This document shows positions 28,176 through 36,693 of a stretch of 64,000 nt of DNA, piece by piece. Position 1 is the first letter of the stretch. Each line of letters starts with the position of its first letter. The notes below the pieces were generated by a model. The model was not told the origin of the DNA. It ran no database searches and worked only from the letters and a program-made list of their open reading frames with translations. This stretch comes from Acidobacteriota bacterium (GTDB lineage: Bacteria > Acidobacteriota > Terriglobia > Terriglobales > SCQP01), in contig DAIDIE010000029.1 of the NCBI GenBank assembly GCA_027459505.1, positions 124,001 to 188,000 on the forward strand, in the 5' to 3' direction. The position numbers and the translations under genes were made by a program.

Positions 28176-29509
28176 CGTGCCGCCTCTCTGCCCGGCCGGC
28201 GCGAACGTGACCCGCGACGGGGCTTCCGCTCGTCTTCTACGCGCACCGCCACGGAATTGGCGTGCCCTTCCAGCCCCTCCGCCCGCGCCAAAGCCACAAT
28301 GTGCGGAGCCAGTTTGCGCAGCCCGGCCGCGCTTAACTTCTGCACCGTAATCACCTTGGTAAAATCGGCCACTGACAGGCCCCCGCGCAGCCGCGCCGTC
28401 GCCGCCGTGGGCAGGACATGGTTGGTGCCGCTCATGTAGTCGCCCACTGCCTGCGGAGCGTATTCGCCAACAAAGATCGACCCGGCGTTGCGAATTTTCG
28501 CCACCAGCTTCGCCGGCACCGTGATGTGCTCGGGAGCGATGCGGTTGGCGATCGCCACCGCCTCGTCCAGACCGGGGGTGAGTATGATCGCCCCGCGCTT
28601 CTCCAGCGCGAGGGTGGCGGTCTCGTTGGGTTGGCTCAGCAGTTGCCGCCGCACCGCCGAAAGCACCCGCTCTCCCAGACGGCGCGAAGGCGTCACCAGC
28701 CAAGCCGTTGCCTGCGGGTCGTGCTCCGCCTGCGCGATCAGGTCGGCAGCCAGGAAATCGGGATTGGCCCCCGCTTCCGCCAGCAGCAGCACCTCGGTCG
28801 GCCCCGCCAGAAAATCAATCGCGCAATCGGCCCACACCTCCCGCTTGGCGGCGGTGACAAAGATGTTTCCCGGCCCCACGATCTTGTCCACCCGCGGAAT
28901 CGACTCGGTGCCGTAGGCCAAAGCGGCAACCGCCTGTGCTCCGCCCACCCGGTAAATCGCGTCCACGCCCGCCAGATGCGCGGCGGCAAGTACCTCGTCC
29001 ACCGGTTGCGGACAGCACACCACCACCCGCTCCACACCCGCCACGCGAGCCGGAACGGCAGTCATGATCACCGTCGACGGCAGCGGATGCCGCCCTCCAG
29101 GCACATAACATCCCACGCTGTCCAGGGCGCGAACCTGTTGTCCAATCTCCACTCCGGCCGTCACCTGGCGCGTCCACGAAACCGGCTTCTGCCAGCGCGC
29201 CATGGTTTCAACATGGCGCCGCGCGGTGCGTAGCGCCACGCGCAAGCTCGATGGAATGCGGCGATAGGCCTCCTCCATTTCCGCCGGCGTCACCACTAAC
29301 GTTTGCTCCCCAGCCTTGCTCTTGCGGCCGGGCGGACAGAGCTCGCGCTTGTCCAGCTTGCGTGTCCAGCTCAGCAGGGCGCGGTCGCCGTTCTTGCGCA
29401 CGTCATCCACGATGCGGCGAGCCACCTTGGCCGCGGCGGCTAGATCGTCGCCACTGCGCTCCAACAGACGCCGCATGGCGCGCCCATTCGTGCTCTCAAT
29501 GATTTCCAT
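28172..29509 (-). CDS. hisD: Histidinol dehydrogenase
   Basis: Zn-dependent, NAD-linked oxidation of histidinol to histidine, the last two steps; 445 aa. Signatures are GCYVPGGRHPLPSTVIMTAVPARVAGV, VGGAQAVAALAYGTESIPRVDKIVGPGN, LAGPTEVLLLA, LIAQAEHDPQA, APEHI and GDYMSGTNHVLPT. ATG 29509 is preferred over the tracked TTG at 29551, which abuts the hisG stop and has no family match. The last ~20 residues are Arg/Lys-rich. Confidence 0.94.
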   Translation of the reverse strand: MEIIESTNGRAMRRLLERSGDDLAAAAKVARRIVDDVRKNGDRALLSWTRKLDKRELCPPGRKSKAGEQTLVVTPAEMEEAYRRIPSSLRVALRTARRHVETMARWQKPVSWTRQVTAGVEIGQQVRALDSVGCYVPGGRHPLPSTVIMTAVPARVAGVERVVVCCPQPVDEVLAAAHLAGVDAIYRVGGAQAVAALAYGTESIPRVDKIVGPGNIFVTAAKREVWADCAIDFLAGPTEVLLLAEAGANPDFLAADLIAQAEHDPQATAWLVTPSRRLGERVLSAVRRQLLSQPNETATLALEKRGAIILTPGLDEAVAIANRIAPEHITVPAKLVAKIRNAGSIFVGEYAPQAVGDYMSGTNHVLPTAATARLRGGLSVADFTKVITVQKLSAAGLRKLAPHIVALARAEGLEGHANSVAVRVEDERKPRRGSRSRRPGREAAR

Positions 29510-29551
29510 AAAAGCTAACCGTTCAGCGGCTCCGCGTCCGTTCGTCCGCAA

Positions 29552-30424
29552 CTACATCACGATCTTGTTCAAGGGATACTCCACAATCCCTTGCGCCTGC
29601 GCCGCCTTCAACCGCGGAATCAGCTCCCGGACCCGCTTCTCTTCGATGACGGTGTTCACTGCCACCCAGTCCGGATCGCTGAGATGCGAAATGGTCGGCT
29701 GCTTCAGCGCGGTCAGCACCTCCAGGACCTTCTCCAGGTGCTCGCGCCGCACATTGAGCATCAGCCCGACCTGTCCGTAGGCGGCAATCGCGCCCTCCAG
29801 CAACATTTTCAGAATGGCAATCTTCTCGCTTTTCCACGCGTCGCGCAGAGCCGCGTGGTTGGCAATCATTTGCGTGTTGGACTCCATCAACGTTTCCACA
29901 ATGCGCAGCTTGTTGGCGCGCAGGGAAGAGCCCGTTTCCGTCACTTCCACGATCGCGTCGGCCAGCACGGGCGGCTTTACTTCCGTAGCGCCCCAACTGA
30001 ACTCGACGGTCGCCTTGACGCCGTTGGCGGCCAGGTAGCGCTGCGTAAAGCCCACCAGTTCAGTGGCGATCACTTTGCCTTCCAGGTCCTTCACTGACGT
30101 CACCGGCGAGTCTTCCGGAACCGCCAGTACCCAGCGCACCTTGCCGAAACTCTGCTTGGAATACACCAGGTCGGTCACGGTGGCGACGTCGGCATTGTTC
30201 TCCATTACCCAGTCGCGCCCGGTCAGCCCCACGTCCAGCACACCGTCCTGGACGTAGCGCGCCATCTCCTGTGCGCGGATCAGCATGCATTCAATCTCGT
30301 CATCATCGATGCTGGGAAAATAGGAGCGCGAGGAGACGTAGATCTGATAGCCCGCGCGCTGGAATAGCTGCACGGTGGCGTCCTGCAAACTCCCCTTCGG
30401 GATTCCTAGACGTAGTTTGGCCAT
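29552..30424 (-). CDS. hisG: ATP phosphoribosyltransferase, long form
   Basis: First, committed step of histidine synthesis (ATP plus PRPP). At 290 aa it is the long HisG, with catalytic domains ([40 protein letters not shown]) and a C-terminal ACT-like regulatory domain ([30 protein letters not shown]). The long form does not need HisZ and is usually inhibited by histidine. Thus the operon would have feedback control at the enzyme as well as at the leader. Confidence 0.96.
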   Translation of the reverse strand: MAKLRLGIPKGSLQDATVQLFQRAGYQIYVSSRSYFPSIDDDEIECMLIRAQEMARYVQDGVLDVGLTGRDWVMENNADVATVTDLVYSKQSFGKVRWVLAVPEDSPVTSVKDLEGKVIATELVGFTQRYLAANGVKATVEFSWGATEVKPPVLADAIVEVTETGSSLRANKLRIVETLMESNTQMIANHAALRDAWKSEKIAILKMLLEGAIAAYGQVGLMLNVRREHLEKVLEVLTALKQPTISHLSDPDWVAVNTVIEEKRVRELIPRLKAAQAQGIVEYPLNKIVM

Positions 30425-30433
30425 TGCGATGGT

Positions 30434-30820
30434 TCAGCCCTTTCCATAAACTTGCGCCGGATCGAAGACGCGCTCGCCCTGATCGGCGAATTTGCCGTCC
30501 TGCCATTCCCGGAAAAAGCAGCTGCGGAAACCTTCATGGCAGACCGCCTGCATGCCTTCCATCTCCGCTTCAATCAGCAGAGCGTCGGCGTCGCAATCGG
30601 TGCGGATGCGCAGCATGCGCAGGCGATTGCCACTGGTCTCGCCTTTAAGCCAGAGCTTGCGGCGCGAGCGGCTGTAAAAGGTGACAAAGCCGGTGGCCAG
30701 CGTGTGCTCAAACGCCTCCTGATTCATGAAGCCCACCATGAGCACGTCTCCGCCACGATCCTGAATGACGGCGGGAATCAGGCCACCCTCTTTTGCGAAG
30801 TCCAGTTTTACTTCTGACAC
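30434..30820 (-). CDS. hisI: Phosphoribosyl-AMP cyclohydrolase
   Basis: Third step of the pathway, opening the adenine ring of PR-AMP; 128 aa, cyclohydrolase domain only. Motifs are VLMVGFMNQEAFEHTLATG, YSRSRRKLWLKGETSGN and the metal residues in RTDCDADALLIEAEM and CHEGFRSCFFR. The start is GTG with GAGGT upstream. It is the first structural gene after the attenuator. No HisE (PR-ATP pyrophosphohydrolase) domain is fused or encoded nearby. Confidence 0.95.
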   Translation of the reverse strand: MSEVKLDFAKEGGLIPAVIQDRGGDVLMVGFMNQEAFEHTLATGFVTFYSRSRRKLWLKGETSGNRLRMLRIRTDCDADALLIEAEMEGMQAVCHEGFRSCFFREWQDGKFADQGERVFDPAQVYGKG

Positions 30821-30944
30821 TAGTGTTTACCTCGAAAGCGCGTAAAACCTGGCGGCGCGAATTGCGCTGCCCGGCGCCCGTGCCGGCGCTGATGATGCAG
30901 CTTTTGCCGCTTCTCAAGCGCGGGGCAAGAGGCTTTGCGCGGAC

Positions 30945-30976
30945 AAATAAAAAGGCCCGCCGCAAAACGGCGGGCC
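30945..30976 (-). terminator. his operon attenuator terminator
   Basis: On the minus strand GGCCCGCCG / CGGCGGGCC (9-bp perfect stem) with a 5-nt loop is followed by TTTTTATTT. It lies between the His-rich leader ORF and hisI, so it would stop the transcript before the structural genes. Confidence 0.85.
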
Positions 30977-31001
30977 CGGAAAATGTCGCTGACTCAAGGA
31001 A

Positions 31002-31082
31002 TCAGTTTCCGCAGCTCCGCCCATAGCCCAAATGGTGATGGGCATGATGGGGGCAATCGGAGCGCTGGAAAGTCAAATTCAT
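31002..31082 (-). CDS. hisL: Histidine operon leader peptide (26 aa, not in ORF track)
   Basis: Regulatory ORF ATG...TGA with the run HHAHHH, five His codons in six positions, ending 25 bp before the terminator stem. Ribosome stalling at these codons would cover GCCCAT (31038-31043), which otherwise pairs with ATGGGC just downstream (complement at 31019-31024). The freed G-rich strand can then compete for the 5' arm of the terminator (GGCGG with CCGCC). A CTGATTC-CTT-GAGTCAG hairpin lies between. The ATG is about 10 nt after the -10 box, with no Shine-Dalgarno, so the leader may be translated leaderless. Function is inferred from architecture. Confidence 0.8.
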   Translation of the reverse strand: MNLTFQRSDCPHHAHHHLGYGRSCGN

Positions 31083-31091
31083 TCCATTGCT

Positions 31092-31120
31092 AGTGTAGAA
31101 AACCAGCCGCCAGCTGTCAA
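31092..31120 (-). promoter_or_regulatory. Promoter of the his operon
   Basis: On the minus strand TTGACA (6/6), a 17-bp spacer and TACACT (4/6) lie directly before the leader peptide ORF. Confidence 0.75.
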
Positions 31121-31411
31121 CCTAAGCTGGCAACGAAAAACGAAACCCGCGCATCGCCGCAGCCGCTGCGCCGCGCCGTGCCGCGCGACGTGGGGTGGCG
31201 CAGGTCATCGAAGCGGGGGGAACAAAAGCGGCCCCATTCCGGGGCAAGCGACAACAGCCGGGGCGGGCATGGCGTTCAGAGGACTGAAGTTCGCAGAGTC
31301 AGGGCGGCCACCGGAGTGGCCTGCCGAGTCTTCTTCTGGAGATGAGGGGAATTGGCGTTTGCGGTGGTGGGCATCGCCAGCATGCAGCCGCCCACGCGAC
31401 AACGCCAGCCC
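31121..31411. other. Intergenic, nothing recognised
   Basis: About 290 bp upstream of the his promoter hold no convincing gene or hairpin on either strand. Confidence 0.5.
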
Positions 31412-31621
31412 TCAGGCGGCTTGCGCCCAAATCAACGTTTCCGGAATGCGCCGCCGCCGCAACTCCGCGCTGACCTGTAAAATCACCTGCCACGTCTCTG
31501 CCTTGGCCGGATGGCCGGCTTGCAGGTCCTGGTACAAGTCGTAGGCCCGGGCGAGGTAGGACTTCAGGTCGGCATCGCTGAACGATTGCAGATTTCCATG
31601 CAAGGTCCCGTGCAGGCTCAT
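31412..31621 (-). CDS. 69-aa helical hypothetical protein
   Basis: Short protein MSLHGTLHGN... ending ETLIWAQAA. The ATG at 31621 has GGAGGAG four bases upstream, whereas the longer tracked ORF (to 31861) runs into a hairpin and the end of the ROK gene. The content is mainly helical (SDADLKSYLARAYDLYQDLQAG) with no membrane segment or cysteines. It lies between the ROK kinase and the his leader, same strand. Function unknown. Confidence 0.6.
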   Translation of the reverse strand: MSLHGTLHGNLQSFSDADLKSYLARAYDLYQDLQAGHPAKAETWQVILQVSAELRRRRIPETLIWAQAA

Positions 31622-31661
31622 GATTCTCCTCCGTGCGGTTCGCCGGACCAGCCGGAAAGCT

Positions 31662-31692
31662 AGCCCCGAGTGGTTAGATGCCGCTCGGGGCT
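31662..31692 (-). terminator. Hairpin after the ROK kinase gene
   Basis: A 12-bp stem AGCCCCGAGTGG / CCGCTCGGGGCT (one G-U) with a 7-nt loop. The minus-strand continuation is only weakly T-rich (AGCTTTCC), so termination may be partial. Confidence 0.45.
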
Positions 31693-31820
31693 GCAACTGG
31701 ATGTCAGAGGAAAACAAATCCGGCCCGGAAAAGGGAGGGGATGACTGCCTGATTCTGGTTCTGGTAGCAGTCGAGGGCTGGCCATTGTGCGGCTGCGGCA
31801 AGCTGGAAGAAGCGAGCGCG

Positions 31821-32831
31821 CTAAACCCGGTAAGCTTGCGCCACTCCTTGCCCACGAGCAAAAGCCAGATAGGCCGAACCGATCAGCCCCGCATCGGCAT
31901 CGAGGATGCTCGGCTCTACGCGCGGCTGCGTCGCCCGGTAGACTACCGAGCGCCGCGGCAGTTCGTCCAGCAGGGCAGGGCCGAACACGTCCCAGGCTCG
32001 CGCCACCCCGCCACCCAGCACATACAGAGGCACATTGAAGGCGTTAATCAGATTGCCCACGGTGACCGCCAGCGAGCGGCCCACCAGATCAAAGATCTCC
32101 AGCGCCAGCTTGTCGCCCTGCTTGGCCTGCAGATAAATCATTTCCGAGGTCGGCTCCCCGTAATCGGCTGCCATTTTGGCCAACTGCGGCGAGCGGCCCA
32201 TCTTCACGGCGGCATGTGCCATCCGCTGAATGGCGGTTGCCGAGGCGTAGGCTTCAATGCAACCCAGGTTGCCACAGGCGCACAGCGCGCCATTGGGATC
32301 GATGGTCATATGGCCGAATTCCGCCCCCATCCCATCCGCCCCATGCCAGACGTGATTGTCCAGGATCAGTCCTCCCCCAATACCGGTACCCAGCGTTAGA
32401 ATGCAGAGGCTGGAGACGTTCTTGCCGCAGCCCACCCACTTTTCTCCAAGCGCCGCCGAGTTGGCATCGTTTTCCAGAAACACGCTGGTGCCCAGACGCC
32501 GCTCGATTTCCGCCTGCACCGGGAAGTCCGCCCAGCCGGGCAGATTGGGCGACTGCCGCACCGTGCCGCTGTGCAGGTTGATCACTCCGGGAAGTCCTAC
32601 TCCAATGCCGGCCAGTTCCTTCTTTCCCAGCCGTTGCGCCAGCTCGCTGATGCCGTTGCACATGTCTTCGATAACCCGATCTCGGCCTTCGGCCACTTCG
32701 GTATCGAGCGCAATCTTTTCCAGGATGACCCCATCGCGCGAGACCGCGGCGATGCGGAGGTTGGTTCCTCCCAAGTCAACCCCAATGCTGTAGCTTCCGG
32801 TAGACTCTGCACGCATAAGATTCACGATCAT
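31821..32831 (-). CDS. ROK-family sugar kinase, probable glucokinase
   Basis: Cytosolic kinase of 336 aa. The ATP-binding phosphate-1 motif is GVDLGGTNLRIA, the catalytic segment is LENDANSAALGE, phosphate-2 is LTLGTGIGGGLI, and the ROK zinc site is CACGNLGCIEA. Length and motifs match glucokinase-type ROK members. There is no N-terminal helix-turn-helix, so it is an enzyme rather than a ROK repressor. The substrate is not fixed by sequence; N-acetylmannosamine or fructose kinases are alternatives. Confidence 0.87.
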   Translation of the reverse strand: MIVNLMRAESTGSYSIGVDLGGTNLRIAAVSRDGVILEKIALDTEVAEGRDRVIEDMCNGISELAQRLGKKELAGIGVGLPGVINLHSGTVRQSPNLPGWADFPVQAEIERRLGTSVFLENDANSAALGEKWVGCGKNVSSLCILTLGTGIGGGLILDNHVWHGADGMGAEFGHMTIDPNGALCACGNLGCIEAYASATAIQRMAHAAVKMGRSPQLAKMAADYGEPTSEMIYLQAKQGDKLALEIFDLVGRSLAVTVGNLINAFNVPLYVLGGGVARAWDVFGPALLDELPRRSVVYRATQPRVEPSILDADAGLIGSAYLAFARGQGVAQAYRV

Positions 32832-32917
32832 AGCAGCATGCGCAAAAACGTGTCACTACATTTTTGCCTGGTGGGGAGCTAGCGCTGGGAAGGTGCACGC
32901 AACGCAAGTTGAATTCA

Positions 32918-33331
32918 CTACTGCGGCGGAAGGGTGGCCACATTTGACCAGAATTGTTCTACCGAGCGGACCACCCGGAAAAACTCCTTCGGACTGAAGG
33001 GTTTACTAATAAAGCAATTGGCGTGCAGGTCGTAGCTGGCGTTGATGTCGCGCGCCGCCGACGAGCTGGTAAGCATAATCACCGGGATGCGCAGCAGCCG
33101 CTGGTCCTGCTTGACGACCGCCAGAACCTCCAGGCCGTTGATCTTTGGCAGGTTGATATCCAGCAGGATCAGATCGGGAATCGGGTGATCGGGATTCTGT
33201 AGCCGTTGCAAGGCCGCGTCCCCGTCAAAAACATGCTCCAGTTGATGGGCGCTCCCCGCCAGCGCTTCCCGCACCAGTTCCGCATCGGCGGGATTATCTT
33301 CCACCAGCAGGATGTTGAGATTGATTGGCAT
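32918..33331 (-). CDS. Single-domain response regulator, Rcp1-like
   Basis: Receiver-only protein of 137 aa: ILLVEDNPADAELVREAL, phospho-acceptor in DLILLDINLPKINGLEVL, the switch Thr/Ser in VIMLTSSSA, and lysine in FISKPFSPKEF. The ATG 33331 (MPINLN) overlaps the 3' end of the kinase gene by 38 bp, and the longer ORF start has no family match. It is probably the cognate phospho-relay partner of that kinase, as in phytochrome-type Rcp pairs. It has no output domain. Confidence 0.88.
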   Translation of the reverse strand: MPINLNILLVEDNPADAELVREALAGSAHQLEHVFDGDAALQRLQNPDHPIPDLILLDINLPKINGLEVLAVVKQDQRLLRIPVIMLTSSSAARDINASYDLHANCFISKPFSPKEFFRVVRSVEQFWSNVATLPPQ

Positions 33332-35456
33332 GCACGTCTTGCTGCAGCGGCTGCACGGGGATAGTGAAGTAAAAGCTGGCGCCTCCGCCGGGTGTCTCGT
33401 CGGCCCAGATGCGGCCACCATGACTTTCCACGATTTTCCTACAAATCGCCAGCCCTATGCCAGTGCCTTCAAATTCCTGCCGCGCGTTCAGCCGCTGAAA
33501 GATTTCAAATACTTTTTCCCGGAAGCGCGGTTCGATGCCGATACCATGATCGCGGCAGCAGAATAACCAGTGGTTTTCCACCTGTGTGCAGCCCAGCTCA
33601 ATGCGCGGCCTGCCGGGAGAGAACTTGAGCGCGTTGCTGATCAAATTCTGAAAGAGCTGTACCAGATCGCTCTCCACGCCATAAATCTCCGGCAGCGGCG
33701 CAACGTCCACATCGGCCTCGCGGCTCTCCAACTCGGAGCGTTGATTGTCCAGCGCCTCGGCCACCAACGCCTTGGCGGAGAGCTGCCGCAATTGCTTGCG
33801 CGGCGCGTTTAACCGTGAGTAGGTCAACAGGTTTTCGATCAGCAGCCGCATGCGGTGCGCGCCCCCGGTGGCGTAATGCAGATACCGGCGTCCTCGTTCG
33901 TCCAGTTGGCTGCCATAGCGCTCGCTGAGCAGTTCGGTATAGCTGGCGATCATGCGTAATGGTTCCTGCAGATCGTGGGAAGCCAGGAAGGCGAAGCGCT
34001 CCAGTTCCTGGTTGGAACGTTCCAGCTCTTCCGACTGCCGCAGAAGCGTGTCCTCATAGTGCTTACGCTCGGAGATGTCGGCGTTGACCTCCAGCACGGA
34101 GTCCTGTTGCCCCGTCAAGTGCAACCGCCAACGGCTGAGAACCGGGACTTCATTGCCGGTTCTGTCCCGGTGGCGTAGTTCGCCGTTCCAGCGCCCGGCT
34201 TCCCGCAACTCCCGTTCGATCCCTTCCAGGGGCACTGGAAAGACGGTTTGCAGCAATTCGTGCGAAACCTTTCCCAGGGCCTCGCTGCGCGTCCAGCCAT
34301 AAAGCTGCTCGGCGCCGCGGTTCCAGTAGGTAATATGTCCTTCGCCGTCGCGGACCAGAATGGCCGCCGGAGCGAGATCCAGCAACAGGCTGCGCTCCTC
34401 CAAAACCTGGCGGTGATTGCGTTCCGCAGTGACATCCCGGGTAATTTTGGCGAAACCGCGCAATTCTCCTTTCTCGTTGTGCAGGGGAGTGATAATGGTT
34501 TCCGCCTGAAAGCTGCTGCCGTCGGCTCTCACGCGCATGCCGGCATCTTCCAGGCGGCCACCCTCCAGCGCCGCCCGCAGTTCCTGTTGGGGCTTGCCCT
34601 GTGCGCGGTCCGCTTCGGTGTAAAACACCGCGAAGTTGCGCCCCAGAATCTGCGGCGCCGTGTAGCCGGTAATACGTTCGGCGCCCTTATTCCAACTGAC
34701 CACTCGTCCTTCCTGGTCAAGCTGCAGGATCGCGTAATCGCGCACCCCTTCCACCAGCAATCGAAACCGCTCCTCGCTCACGCTCAGGCGCCGCGCCGCT
34801 TGAAAGCGCCGCCGCACTTCCGCCGCCAGCCATGCCAGCAGGGCCAGATTCAGGGCGATGCCGCTGTCAAACCAGTAGTGCAGGTGTCGCAGCCGCACCC
34901 CGGTGGTTTGTGTGCGCCGGGCGAGCAGTTGATCTTCCTCCAGTTGCATGGCCGTGGCCCGCTCCTGCTGCCGCTGCAAAAGATCGAGCAGATGCGACCA
35001 GAAGCCCGCGCTGACATCATTCGGAGGCGCATGCGGGGTTGCCGTCGCCCGCCGCAGTTCCGCGTCCAGCGCCGCAATCACCGCTTCAGTGGCGGTCGCA
35101 AGCCCGGTTGCCCGGCGAACCTGACTGCGATTGTCGGCCACCAGCGACTGGCTCGCCTTCAGGTCCTGCAGCAGCACCTGCTTGGTGATCTGATAGCGTC
35201 TGAGATCGGCTGCCTGCCCCGTGCGTATGTAGCGGTGTTCGGTTTCCAGTGCCCGGTGCAGGTCGCGATCAATGTTATCCAGGCTCTGCAGGACCAGGTA
35301 GCTGTGGTGTTCCCAGCCTTGGGCATCTTCCAGCGCGTGGTTGTTTTTGGTGTAAAGCACCACAATCGCGGCCATCCCAACGGCCACGACCAGCATGAGC
35401 GTAAGAATGCGTCCCTGTGGAAAGCTGCGACGCCGCTCGATGGCTGGAACCGGCAT
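33294..35456 (-). CDS. CHASE3/PAS membrane histidine kinase
   Basis: Sensor kinase of 720 aa. An N-terminal membrane helix (ILTLMLVVAVGMAAIVVLY), a periplasmic CHASE3-like helical region and a second helix (GIALNLALLAWLAA) are followed by two PAS domains (LLVEGVRDYAILQLDQEGRV; LLDLAPAAILVRDGEGHITYWN). Then come HisKA with the phospho-His in FLASHDLQEPLRMI and an HATPase with NLISNALKFSP, RDHGIGIEP and EGTGIGLAICRKIVESHGG. The style resembles bacteriophytochrome-type kinases but without a chromophore domain. Ligand unknown. Confidence 0.9.
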   Translation of the reverse strand: MPVPAIERRRSFPQGRILTLMLVVAVGMAAIVVLYTKNNHALEDAQGWEHHSYLVLQSLDNIDRDLHRALETEHRYIRTGQAADLRRYQITKQVLLQDLKASQSLVADNRSQVRRATGLATATEAVIAALDAELRRATATPHAPPNDVSAGFWSHLLDLLQRQQERATAMQLEEDQLLARRTQTTGVRLRHLHYWFDSGIALNLALLAWLAAEVRRRFQAARRLSVSEERFRLLVEGVRDYAILQLDQEGRVVSWNKGAERITGYTAPQILGRNFAVFYTEADRAQGKPQQELRAALEGGRLEDAGMRVRADGSSFQAETIITPLHNEKGELRGFAKITRDVTAERNHRQVLEERSLLLDLAPAAILVRDGEGHITYWNRGAEQLYGWTRSEALGKVSHELLQTVFPVPLEGIERELREAGRWNGELRHRDRTGNEVPVLSRWRLHLTGQQDSVLEVNADISERKHYEDTLLRQSEELERSNQELERFAFLASHDLQEPLRMIASYTELLSERYGSQLDERGRRYLHYATGGAHRMRLLIENLLTYSRLNAPRKQLRQLSAKALVAEALDNQRSELESREADVDVAPLPEIYGVESDLVQLFQNLISNALKFSPGRPRIELGCTQVENHWLFCCRDHGIGIEPRFREKVFEIFQRLNARQEFEGTGIGLAICRKIVESHGGRIWADETPGGGASFYFTIPVQPLQQDVHANQSQHPAGGR

Positions 35457-35519
35457 AAATTTGGGGGGCTCCCAAAGGAGGACCTTATTAATGCATTAAG
35501 AAGCTGGATTGTTCCGCAA

Positions 35520-35560
35520 AGATGGCAAAGCCCCTCACTTCCTGGGGGGAGTGAGGGGCT
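35520..35560 (-). terminator. Terminator of rpsU
   Basis: An 11-bp perfect stem AGCCCCTCACT / AGTGAGGGGCT, with TTTGCCATCTTT following on the minus strand, 36 bp after rpsU. Confidence 0.65.
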
Positions 35561-35595
35561 AGTGCCGCCTAAGAAATCCCGCTCTTGGGCCGCGC

Positions 35596-35793
35596 TTACT
35601 CGCTTTCGCGGCGCGCCTTCTTGCGGTTGCGTTTGCGGGCCAGCGCCTGCTTCACACGCATCTTCTCACCTGGCTTCAGGTAGAAGGAGTGGCGCTTGAC
35701 TTCCTTAATGATGTCTTCCTGCTGGACCTTGCGCTTAAACCGGCGCAGGGCGTTCTCGAGGGATTCCCCCTCCTGCAAGCGAACTTCTGCCAA
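35596..35793 (-). CDS. rpsU: 30S ribosomal protein S21
   Basis: Ribosomal protein of 65 aa with the S21 signature (VRLQEGESLENALRRFKRKVQQ, RHSFYLKPGEKMRVKQALARKRNRKK). The start codon is TTG with GGGGGTG seven bases upstream; no in-frame ATG or GTG fits. It has its own terminator and is divergent from the next gene. Confidence 0.95.
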   Translation of the reverse strand: MAEVRLQEGESLENALRRFKRKVQQEDIIKEVKRHSFYLKPGEKMRVKQALARKRNRKKARRESE

Positions 35794-36178
35794 TGGACTT
35801 CACCCCCTGTTCGACTCGCCGACCAGTACGGTGCGAGCGTTGGCAATTCCCATTCTAGCAGAGGTCACCGTATAACCCATGTCCCCCCGGCGGTACAGGC
35901 CACCGCGCATTCCAGCTTCCGCTGGCAAGCTTCCGCTGGCAAGCTTGCGCTGGCCTCCCACGGATGCTCAACCGAGGGGACGCCCCTGCAAGCCAGTCCA
36001 TCCCCGCCGGGGCCCTCCGCCACCGGCGGCCCGCGCCATGCCTCTCAAGTCCCCGCTCAGCCCTGCCGAAGTGCTCATCAACAGACAACTTGCGCGCCCT
36101 GGGCGCAGGGTTTGAAACCTAAGCTCCATTGCACGAGTCGTATCGAGAGCGGCAGGCAAAAGGAAGCGAGGAGGAATT
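35794..36178. other. Divergent intergenic region with short tandem repeat
   Basis: No gene is supported. At about 35925-35960 the unit AGCTTCCGCTGGCA occurs nearly three times in tandem. The rest holds GC-rich sequence without a clear terminator. Confidence 0.4.
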
Positions 36179-36448
36179 ATGGAAGCGCAAATGCCAACTG
36201 AGGGAATCGTCCTTTCATCCATTCCGGCCAAGTTTCAGCCCGCTGAGATCCAGGTTCTCCGTAATGAACTGCTCGACTTGGTCGGTGACTACGGTGCCGC
36301 CTGCGAGGTCATCCGCGCCTTCCTGGCCGAACACGGCTATGGCAGTTCTCGTGAAGCCGTCCTGGAAGCAGCTATTGAGTTCGGCACGTGCGGATATTCC
36401 TTGCAGGCGATCGAACGAGCCCTGGATAAATCCGCTCTGATGGATTGA
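36179..36448 (+). CDS. 89-aa conserved-looking hypothetical protein
   Basis: Soluble, helical protein beginning MEAQMPTEGIVLSSIPAKF and ending ALDKSALMD. The Shine-Dalgarno GAGGAGG lies six bases before the ATG, which supports real translation. Two cysteines occur (YGAACEVI, GTCGYSL). No domain recognised. It precedes hslV by about 245 bp in the same direction. Confidence 0.6.
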   Translation: MEAQMPTEGIVLSSIPAKFQPAEIQVLRNELLDLVGDYGAACEVIRAFLAEHGYGSSREAVLEAAIEFGTCGYSLQAIERALDKSALMD

Positions 36449-36693
36449 CCATGCCATGCGATCCGGGGGCTCTCCACTGGCGCGAGCCTCCGAGTCCTTG
36501 CGGATGATCGCCAGGCCCGGCGGCGGGCTCCACCCGGCCCCACCCGCCCTACCTTCTGCGGTTAGCGGTTCCCTGTGCACGCCGTGACCTTCTTCCGCTA
36601 CTATAGTTCTTTATGCCATGCGCTCCGGCGACCGCCCGCCAGCCTCATCGGCTCTTTAGGGGGAGCTTCCGGTATGCGCTCTAATTAATTGAA

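Noticed and set aside
26445-28439. 664-aa plus-strand ORF
   Set aside because: Antisense to hisC-HAD and hisD, with His/Arg-rich composition and no motifs.
28176-28703. N-terminal 176 residues of the 788-aa hisC ORF
   Set aside because: This segment is hisD read in another frame; the aminotransferase starts at the ATGA overlap.
30945-30976. Terminator belonging to a gene upstream of his
   Set aside because: It lies 115 bp inside the transcript from the strong promoter at 31092-31120 and after the His-codon ORF, so attenuation fits better.
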